From positions 7,310,862-7,374,861 of the forward strand of contig RPFO01000065.1 in NCBI GenBank assembly GCA_009746045.1: a DNA stretch of 64,000 bases, read 5' to 3'. Positions 56,101 through 64,000 of this stretch are shown one piece after another (position 1 is the first letter of the stretch; each line of letters starts with the position of its first letter). The notes below the pieces were generated by a model. The model saw only the letters and a list, made by a program, of their open reading frames with translations. It ran no database searches and was not told the DNA's origin. A program made the translations under genes and the position numbers. This stretch comes from Mesostigma viride (Eukaryota; Streptophyta; Mesostigmatophyceae; Mesostigmatales; Mesostigmataceae).

Positions 56101-59100
56101 CATCACGTTCAGTATGCTGTGGTGTACAGTCTCTTTATGCAGTCTCTGTCTTGTTGTCTTCTACATGGCCCCGCTTCGCAAAGCTCACTTTAGCAAATGG
56201 GTTTCTTCCGCGCAGGGCGCTGGGATGCTGCCTCTCGTATGAGGACGGCCACGTGGTTTTCCAGCCAGAGCAGGTAATGCTTCCCATGTTTGGGCCCTCC
56301 CATGGGCCTGCTGCTCAGCCCGCTGGAAACCCCTCTTGAGCGGCCAGTTTGAATGTCTCCTTTGCCTAGTGATAAGCCGGCCCTGATTTGGCATGCCTGC
56401 ATTCTTCACCATGTCACGTGGCTACGTCCAGTTGACTACGTCTGCAAGGGTAGAAACTCTCACCAGGAATGACGAATCACCACATTATTGGTAGGAATGT
56501 ATGGACCGAGTTGATATTATCATGACGGCTGGGCCAACATGCAAAGGTACAGGATCACTTTCTTTCCCTGCAGCCCCCACAGTCTCTTTCCCAGATTTCT
56601 AACCGCAATACATGGTTGTTTGCTACATGGCTCACCGCTTGTATTGCTAGTCTAGTCTGATTATATCCTTTCACACACATTGAGCACGTTTGATGTTGAG
56701 GAACCATGCAGTTTACTGTGCATATGGTGGCATGCATGTCGGGATGCACACAGAAACACAGGTACCAAATAGCTTGTGCTGGAAGTGCTGTCTGTTTTTG
56801 CCTCAGAAAACGGGCCGTCCGGTAGTTAGCATTACACCTGTGTTTGTCTTCAACGTTATCTGAGAAGGGCTTTCAGCTTTCTTTACACCAGGCATCCCAG
56901 GAGCTTGCTGCTTGCGCTAACCCCCCTGTTCTGCCATGTCGTATGACCGCTGTACCTCCTATATCTTTGTCACATCTATCCGGGCCGGACTGGGACCACA
57001 CCTGGACTCTTCTATGGCCAGAGTGGTGATACACTGAACTCCAACCTCCTCTGGCGAGTCGTGGGGGATGCTGTGGAGTGGGCAGGAATGCCAGTGATCG
57101 CTCAGAAGGTGGGACAACTAGGGTTGCCGGGGATGATGGGACTTTTCACGTTGCCCCAAGCATGTCCGAAGAGTACGTCTCCTGGCACTTAAAGGCTGTT
57201 TTAGCCATCAAGTCCTCATAGGATGACCCTGGGTGCACATAAGGTTGAAGGGCTGAAGCTGCCTTTTCCTCGGTGACGTCGATGTTCTGATGGGAATGTT
57301 ATCCAATCCTGGAGCTAGCGATATAAAACAGCAGATATATAAGCAGCTAGGTACTGTGCATGGTCATTTCTCGTTGAGCAGTATGCTTCTATCATGCTTT
57401 TCTGTTCTGTTAATAGGCATTTTTCTCTTTGTGCCTGTTCGATGGTGACCATGCTTGCACTTGTGAGTGCGGTTGTGGCTCCAAAAGTAACGTCTATGGT
57501 CAAGTTGTGTCATTTGTGTTACCCATGCATCCCTCGCTTCTCGCAACCGCATGACTGGGGACGGGGCTTTTCACTGGCTTGAAACTGACCTCATTTATAG
57601 TCATTGACGAAGCCTTGCCATGAAGTATGTCCAAAGCCCCGCAGAGAATGCAAATATTGTTTGCATTCTCTGCAGCTCTCTGGCTGAATTTTGTGATGAG
57701 TTATCGTTGCTATGTTATCTACGCATCTTATAATCAGCTTGAGAATACTCTGGATTATGGCGTAGCCATGGGGGCATCTGCCTGACTTGGACTATGCAAT
57801 TTGGAATTCTGCAGTCATATCGGCTGAAGCATGTGGCAACGGGGAAGTTCCTGACAACCGGGCACGAGATCCAGACCACGCTGTCCGGCATGAGGGTCTC
57901 GCCCTCCACCTCCAAAGTGTAAGCTGGCATCCTTATCCCATATTAGCAGCTTTACTGTTGCAGCTAGCTAAAATATGTCAACTTACCAACAATGCCTTTG
58001 TTACCAAGCCAGATAAGCATTCTTGTCTGTCTAGATTGAAAGAAAAAACACGCTTTCAGCCTATGTGGACATATCCTTGGTTTATCATGGCGAAAGCTGG
58101 AACTGACCGTATGATCGTGCGTCGATTCAATGATCTCAATTCTGTAGGTACGGGGTCACATTGGGTACTCCTAATGTAATTGGTTAGCGTAGCCCCTGAC
58201 AAGTAGAGCTAAGTTGTAGTTTTCAATCTGGCCTGTCAGCAAGCGCCATTTTGTGAACGGTTGTAACAGTACTTAGTTGCAGCTTGATTGCTGCCTTCCG
58301 GTTTTGTTGTAGGCTTCTTTTTCAGTAAAGTTAACGGTGTCATCCTTACACTAGGCCTGTCTCACAAGGCGCGCTTAGCCTGGTGTTTCACGCAGCATTA
58401 GTCCAGGAATCAGCTGACATCAAGGGCGTTGAATGAATGCATCTTGCAGGAAGGAGGTGCCATTGCAAGTCACTGACGCGTTCAACTCCGAAAGCCTATG
58501 GATGCTTCACCCGATGGACAGCACGGTGAGCTTTCGAAGTATACTAAAAAGAAGACAGTTCCGCACAAATGTTCTCATTTTACCATGCACTGTTTCTCTT
58601 TCCAAGGATCAACAGATGGCTACGATCACATGCCTGTGTGACTTTTATGCTTCTATGGTGGTCATGGTAGCACAGCACACATTGCACATTTTAATACTGG
58701 GAAACTTTTCTTGCATAACATCCTGCATCCTGTGTTTTGGAGAAATGTGTAGGACACGTGTCATTTCTTTGAAGAGCATTGGCTCCGATGCAGGCCAGCC
58801 TTGTGTTTAGGGCAACCGGTGTCGTGGATTGTTGATCCGATTTCTTGGAGAATAGTTTACGATGTGGTACGAGAGAGACCGCCGCAGGTGGATGGGACAG
58901 CCGCCCGCTTTAAGTCCCGCCAACCGTGCAGATGGCAGGCGTTAGACAAGTCATAAATTAATGATGGGGATTTGTGGGCTGGCTGCCCTTGGTCAGTCCG
59001 CGCATCACTAGTCCTTAGGCTCTAGAACGGAATGCACGACATTGCTGAAAATCCGGCGTCACATGCTAGTGACGTGACAGTCGCCGCTTGTCAGTGGCCA

Positions 59101-62100
59101 TATTTTGTGATTAAAGGACTTTGCATGGCAAGCCCTAGTGGGCTTTGGAACTAGGAGTAGGATTAGTTCAAAGCTAATGTGTTTCCTAGAGAAGTTGTCA
59201 CGCAAGTCTGACGTTACACGGAAATTGAAGTCGTCAACGGCTGTCCTGCTTGGCCAAAGTGGAATATGGCCAAACGTTGTTTGTCGTCTAGGTAGATTCT
59301 TTCACCCACTCACCCACCCACCCTTTTTCTCTGCTGGTTGGGGCATGCTTAACCGGTGCTGTATTGTTTTCTTATTCGGTTCCACCTCGCCTCTCATTCA
59401 TGACGGCCCAGTCCACTCTTCGTTTCAGTAAAGACTGGTGATTCTTGGGAGTGAACCGGTGTAATTAATATAAAGGGCTGTCTAGCCTTGCTGTGCTTCA
59501 TGAAGCAGTGGTATGTCATGTCATCTTGGCATTTTCTGGCTGTAAGTTTGATAGCAAACCACCGCAGCTTTTGCCTGGCCGCTTTCCTTTGGCCTTGCTT
59601 GTGCATGTGCTTCATCATGCCCCGCCAACACTCCTGGAATTGCAGCTCATGGATGGAACGGTGCTCCCCGTCAACTGCTTGGTCCACTGCCAGGTAAGCG
59701 TTTTTTTCTATCATGCTTTGAGCTGGGGTTGGTAGAAAGACGACTTACTGCAATCAGTAGCCCCTCCTGGCAATAGGTTTTACCAGTAAAGCTCATGCCT
59801 TGGGATGGACTGGCATGGGTCACAGCCTGCCCAAACTTGCAATACCTGAGTGTTGCTGTCACTTCTTATGTGCGGTGCCCTGGATCTATCACCATTGGAT
59901 TACCTGCTCATGTTCTCTCGGACACAATCCTTCCATGTCCCAACAAAATGCTGTACGTGGTGGGTTGTGAGGTGCTTGAGCGATAAGAACGATGGTAGGC
60001 ATTGCGATGTCAACATGCTGATGTCACGGGGATGCAACTTGGGTGGATGCTACGAAAGTTGAATTTTCTTCATATTCTTTTTCTGTGTATGTTCACTGTG
60101 ATGTTGTGCGTACGTAACGTAAGATGGAAGTACCGTGGGATGCAAGCGCCTGAGATTAATACAACCAGTTGCCTCTTCAGCTCCGCATTCCATCGTGGCT
60201 CAATAAATCACATATCCAGCTTGTCTGCATGGGTCCCACCTACCCCCCACTTGACTTGTTCTCATCCATTGAGATGTTTTTATGTGGGTTTGCCTCCACG
60301 GTATCTATCTGGCAGAACGTGGCGAGCAAGGGCTGGCTCTCTGCTACTTCTGCGTCACGCCAGAACTTTTGGATGGACATCCCCACGACCCTGGACCGAA
60401 AGGAGAGCCGAGACGCGGTGTCAGCCAGCGATTGCAGGGAGCGAGTTAGTTCTGCCAGCACTGCTTGCTGTTCTCCCTCCATGCTGCAATACGTTGCCTG
60501 TGGATGCCCCTCTGTTTTGCCAGCCGTGTTCAAAGGGGTGGTTTCTTGCCCTGGCATAGATCTGGTCGATTTGGCCTAAGTGTGATTTTTTTTTTTTCAA
60601 TTACACATGGTGGGTATGCTCGTGGGTATCTAATGTGGTATTTTATGCCACTCCTGCACAATGTCATGTTGAATCGGTCTGCTTGCTGCCTCATTGCAGG
60701 AAGTGCTGGAGTGTGCTCCGGTGGATCCGTCATTTGTCCACCTACTGCGCACGGTCCGTACTAAGTCTCATGATTGCACTTTGAACACATTTCAGTGTGT
60801 GCGGTCTTTTTGCAGAACAAGTCTGGGTGCTTCTTAGCGGTGAGTGATCGTCAATTATTTCTATACTCCAAGAGGTCAGAAAACTGCTCTGTTCATTAGC
60901 AATGTCTAATACCCGTACCGCATCTTAACTTTGGGTATATTGTCCCCAGGTCGGGGGCGTCATGTCGGAGCTTCGCGCCATGGTCAGTGAGCTGGCGGCC
61001 CTTCCCGAGATCCCCCTGCTGGGGGAGGCACCCTCGGAGACGACCCCGCCTGGGAGTATGGACCTGCTTCGGCTGCTGATGAATGAGTAAGCCCCTGGGC
61101 AGTTGCAGCGTCTGTGGTGGTCTATGCGTTACTAGTAGACCTGGGATCATGTAACCTAAACAGCCAAGGGAAACTTGATCGTTACATTCTACGAACGAAC
61201 CATATATTATCCCGTGACTTTGGGAGATGTCACTATGGGGTTCGCTGTTCATGGTAGGTCCACTGTCAATCGGCAGGTTATATGAATGATAATAATACAA
61301 ATTATAAATATGAAATCATGATAATATGTACTGTCACTCCAGGAGAAGCAGAGCGGGCAGAGATGTTTCTGTCAAGCGTAGAATGTGTTTTCTATTCTTG
61401 AAGAGGTCAGGTTTTAATTATATTTTTCATTGTGCTACTATTTCCTGTGTGAATGTAGTGGCCATAGTGGGTTGGAGAAAATACGTACTGCATAATGTTG
61501 CAAGAAACCCATCATTGCTTTTTGCACATATTTGGGCCGGAAATCACTCCTAAAAGGGGTCACTAGCTGCAATTCACACTATCCTAGGCTATCCAACGCT
61601 ATCCCTGATGTTTTATCGGGTTTATCTTAATGTAATTCAATAAACGCGTGCGGGAAAGATAGGGCCGCTATGAATGCGCCTTGGCCTGCGATGTGGAAGG
61701 CTGTCTGCAACATGGGCTGACTTAAATCCGATCTTTACAAAAAGGTTTCATGCTCGTCTAACAATCCTTGAAAAACCCGTTTGTTTATGAGGGTCTGCGA
61801 ATACTGTTTAGCAGTCCGAGAAATTGGAAGTGGGATTTTTTCGACTTGCCGGCAAAGATTCGTTATGGTTTTTGTTTGTAGTGCACCGGCAGTGGAGTTA
61901 GGCACCTGTTGGGTCGGCTGGTTGCTTTGCGAATCTTTGACTGCATGTTTTCAGTAAGTCATAATTACTTGTATAGTGGACTCAGACCGGCCCAAGGGGT
62001 CGATGGGGGAGATTTGCGCTTGTTAGTTTCAAGGACCTCGTACGACTATCTGTATGGTTAATGACCATGTTGGGGGTGCGTGGCCACGCTAGTTTTAGTG

Positions 62101-64000
62101 ACGTTTTCAGCACCGTTCAGGCCGGTACGTGGCGCATGCCGGTGTTAATGAATTTAGGAGAATGTCAGCTTGTGTGTCGGTGGAACATGCCTTAAGCAAG
62201 ATAGTCAGGCAAGGATCTGCAATGGTTTCTTTCCCTCCCCCCCACCCTGGCTTCTTGCTTTCGCGTGCGGACTGAGAAACCTTAAGGACATTGAACCGCT
62301 GCATTTGTGGCAGGGCTCCACTTTAATCCCTCAATCAAATGCTGGTCTATTTTGGGATCTTAGTGATATTAAACCTTAAACATTTTATCTTAGGCACCTA
62401 GGGTAGAGTGTCACGCTACTCGGCACTTCTTGGAGCTTCAGACTGGGGCCTCACATTATCTTTATTTTTGTACCGCTATCCCGCAGCTAGCGAGTCTGCC
62501 TCGAACTCATCTGGTTATGTTAGATTGGCTTCAACAAATAAGAATTCCATGTTAGGCTCGAATTTCATTCAGAGCGTGCCTGTTGCCTAGCCACCCCTAT
62601 CCTTATTAACAAGCTTTGGGCAGCTTTGTGTTATACTGTATGTCACGCCACCTGTATGCGGGATCAGCATTCGCCTAAGCTACATGGGACCTTTTGCAGA
62701 CGAAGCGTGTGCCAGTTGCCGTGCAAAGGCATGCTTTGAGTTGGCATTAAATCACCATTCATGCAGCTGGCGTAGTCAGCCCTCCACAAGCTGGTGGGTT
62801 AGCTCCTTGATTATCGACACATGTTCTGCTGTCCATGTTGTAATGGATCTTTAGGACATCGCATCTTTTACAACATCTAACACACACCTGCAGCCAATGT
62901 TCTTTGCATTGCACTTGCTGACCATTGTTTCGCCTTTGTGGGAAATGCAGAATTGCCGGCTCAGAAATCTGGCACAAGGTTTGCCAGTACAGGTATGCTG
63001 CGCAATTTTCCTGCTGTCATTAAGAGATTTGGGGGGAAGTTGCCCAAGCACTATGGGACCTGATGGTGGGAGTTACTTGGTGAGCTTCATCATCAGAAAA
63101 GTGGAGGAAATTTCGCCACATCAGAGTTTATTAAATATATGTCACATGAAAAAGCAGTGGTCGGGGAGGAAAATGAGGAGTTTGGGGGAAAGGGTAGTGA
63201 ACGGTGTGACTTGCGTTCCGGTATGGCAGTTTCAGGTTGCAACCATGCATATTGATAGCGCTCCGCATGAGTTACTTGACATTGTATCAAACTGCTTTTT
63301 GTTTTTCCTGCTCTGCTGACGATGTCATTTTGCATGCCAGGTTACAAATTTTGATGGATCGTAGTGCTGTAACGCACCTGCGTGTACTATGCGAGTACAC
63401 ATGCAATATCAGCCCCGCAAGTCAGATTTGATCGTAATTTCGACGTCGTATATGTACAATCATCAGTCGCGGTCTCAGCAAAGCTTGGGCACTTGTCCTC
63501 GCAGAAAATCTTCTCAAGAAAAGGCGCTAATGATTTGCTTTGCTATCATTCTTCTCTTCCATCACCACTTGCCCTGCTGTGCCTCTCACTGACCGACTCT
63601 GAAATGCCTGCATTTCTTGTGGCACTGTTCTGATTTGCTCAGCGCTCCCATCCAGAACATCCTTCGCTCCATGAACGAACTGGTGCTCACCAACAATGTG
63701 TCGCCGCTGCCGCAGAATGTGAAGCAAGTAAGTCTCTTTCTGACGTCAATGACGAGCATCCGTGCTTTATTGTTATTATTAGAGATAGTTGTCAGCGCGG
63801 ATAAATCAGTCTTCATGTCCCACGTAGCTCCCACAAAAACCAGCATCTTCATTAAAACAATAAGTGGAAGCATACATGTGACACTAATTGACATGCCCGG
63901 AGGCACGCCGTTCAAGGCCCTTCATGAAGTACGTTGCCCTAGAGGCAACCAAGACACGGGTGGGTGGGTGGGGAGCAAAGAAAGAGGCCGACAAAACCAG
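47141..64000 (+). CDS. Inositol 1,4,5-trisphosphate receptor-like calcium channel, N-terminal part (runs off window)
   Basis: Nineteen exons join in phase to 593 codons: 47141-47217, 47412-47574, 53091-53325, 53847-54040, 54461-54528, 55039-55111, 55605-55723, 56216-56273, 57022-57108, 57815-57918, 58450-58525, 59646-59693, 60181-60300, 60700-60753, 60816-60839, 60950-61086, 62951-62992, 63341-63368, 63656-63727; all introns GT-AG. The order follows the IP3-receptor N-terminus: LKYGDQCTFENIDSSGFIS, then CVFEILPKQQYAAQKAF (suppressor domain). Next come VVQLYHPGTNSFVTL and GDEGSWFLIQPAYKIK (inhibitor domain end), MIR-type LLWRVVGDAVEW and SYRLKHVATGKFLTTGHEIQ, ESLWMLHPMDST, and a RIH-like start (LQILMDRSANILRSMNELV). 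IP3 receptors release Ca2+ from the ER on binding IP3; the IP3-binding basic residues and the C-terminal channel lie beyond or cannot be verified here. Exons 13-15 are the least certain. Confidence 0.85.
47680..47703. other. 24-bp perfect palindrome in intron 2
   Basis: Half-site ATCTAACTGTTC followed directly by its exact complement, 106 bp after the donor site. Confidence 0.85.
47855..48250 (+). repeat. Segmental duplication, unit 1 (partner 49800-51130)
   Basis: TTTTTGGTCCATTG-AGTTC, CACACCTTCAAACTCAGTGC and CATGCTGGGGGCCCAG occur in the same order here and at 49808-49990. GCTGAAAAGAGGC-CCCTACG then follows at 48215 and again at 51079. In between, unit 1 has the GGGT array and unit 2 has about 1.07 kb of other sequence. 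Confidence 0.75.
48051..48211 (+). repeat. (GGGT)n array in intron 2
   Basis: About 160 bp of GGGT with GGAT variants at both edges. It lies on the coding strand, so the pre-mRNA would carry it as a G-quadruplex-forming tract. Confidence 0.97.
48450..49320 (-). mobile_element. TTAA element, copy F, in intron 2
   Basis: Reverse-orientation relative of B and C/E. On the minus strand it shares the ATATTGCATT-ATGTGACTGCATCTAG block, CAGTTGTCGTTCGAAGTCTT, CGCCTGGGCGAGGGATTTAT and a GGTGCGCGGGCCACT... end region. It keeps the site that is occupied by element D in copy C/E (about 48862). Neither terminal TTAA repeat is intact. Confidence 0.72.
49560..49800 (+). repeat. 240-bp direct repeat, unit 1 (partner 51180-51421)
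   Basis: Shared phrases are CATCACAGTTGCGC-ACGCC, AGGTCTAGTGA, CACAAAAAGGCCGGCC, TAGTATTACGCTACCTAC, CCCGTCCACGTGTCATATAT and ATGAGCGAAGCTCAACAA, in the same order in both units. Confidence 0.85.
50006..51075. other. GC-rich insert within duplicated unit 2, unrecognised
   Basis: About 1.07 kb not present in unit 1. Both strands have medium open frames; a minus-strand one (50500-50724) reads KAWRWLARGARVAHNCHWEP. This might be a mobile-element remnant, but no domain can be named. Confidence 0.35.
51180..51421 (+). repeat. 240-bp direct repeat, unit 2
   Basis: Partner of 49560-49800. About 1.6 kb separates the two starts, and the duplicated unit and insert lie between them. Confidence 0.85.
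51437..51683 (+). repeat. 59-bp tandem repeat, about 4 units
   Basis: GCATGGTACTCGTGATCAAG then TTGCATGATCTATATCACTT and ATACATTAGATAGCTGGCT, repeated with a 59-bp period. The first three units are nearly identical and the fourth has CTGTATAACTTA instead of CTATATCACTTA. Confidence 0.95.
51975..52014. other. 17-bp stem hairpin in intron 2
   Basis: CTAGATTGCACATCTGC, a 6-base loop (GTCGTA), then GCAGATATGCAATCTAG; one mismatch. Confidence 0.75.
57641..57673. other. Perfect 14-bp stem hairpin in an IP3R-like intron
   Basis: GCAGAGAATGCAAA, a 5-base loop (TATTG), then TTTGCATTCTCTGC, in the intron between exons 9 and 10. Confidence 0.8.

Noticed and set aside
60240-60557. Minus-strand ORF of 105 residues opposite IP3R-like exon 13
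   Set aside because: It looks protein-like, but there is no splice or start context to choose it over the plus-strand gene; left as a question in the findings.

Overview
This window is nuclear DNA of a repeat-rich eukaryote, most likely a green alga (Chlorophyta in the broad sense). Four things suggest this. A split gene matches the plant/algal At4g15545-type coiled-coil family. An intron-dense gene encodes an inositol 1,4,5-trisphosphate receptor (IP3R)-like protein, with short GT-AG introns between GC-rich exons. A type II GT8 glycosyltransferase has a TGTAA motif downstream of its stop, as algal genes often do. The mobile elements (Copia-type gag, LINEs, TTAA and CACTA DNA elements, L1-ORF1-like elements) are also typical. 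No database search was possible, so the species is not named.

Layout. 0-3.7 kb: the 5' end of an At4g15545-like gene (minus strand, runs off the left edge), a divergent intergenic region with a 197-bp MITE, and an intronless GT8 gene. 3.7-17.8 kb: mobile elements only. Two copies (A, B) of a TTAA-target DNA transposon flank four insertions of a non-autonomous L1-ORF1-like element with (TTAA)n tails, one of them arranged as a fold-back; copy B carries a PHD-finger ORF. 17.8-22.2 kb: a broken LINE reverse transcriptase abutting a 3.9-kb GTGA/GTGG tetranucleotide array. 22.57-28.43 kb: a candidate 5.9-kb CACTA-type element with CTGAG-word arrays inside both ends; its interior holds a GT-skewed block, a (CT)n tract and a 170-bp palindrome. 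28.9-31.5 kb: a ~184-bp tandem satellite, then CCCA, CGCA and CCCT arrays end to end. 32.4-33.15 kb: one unrecognised minus-strand coding exon. 33.4-39.1 kb: a three-level nest, with a TTAA element (C/E) split by TTAA element D, itself split by a 2,765-bp gag-only LTR retrotransposon whose two 744-bp LTRs read as identical. 39.4-45.7 kb: a DNA transposon with long inverted ends, the left one split by a 5'-truncated LINE. 47.1-64 kb: the IP3R-like gene, plus strand; 19 exons (593 codons) fit together in phase before the window ends. Its 5.5-kb intron 2 holds another TTAA element, a GGGT array, a segmental duplication and a 59-bp tandem repeat.

How it works together. The host genes are unrelated: Golgi glycosylation (GT8), an ER-type calcium-release channel (IP3R-like) and a coiled-coil protein of unknown function. 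More than half of the window is mobile or tandem-repeat DNA. The best biological leads are the IP3R-like gene in a green lineage that has mostly lost this family, the apparently young gag-only LTR element, and the TTAA transposon family with its conserved subterminal palindrome and PHD-finger ORF.
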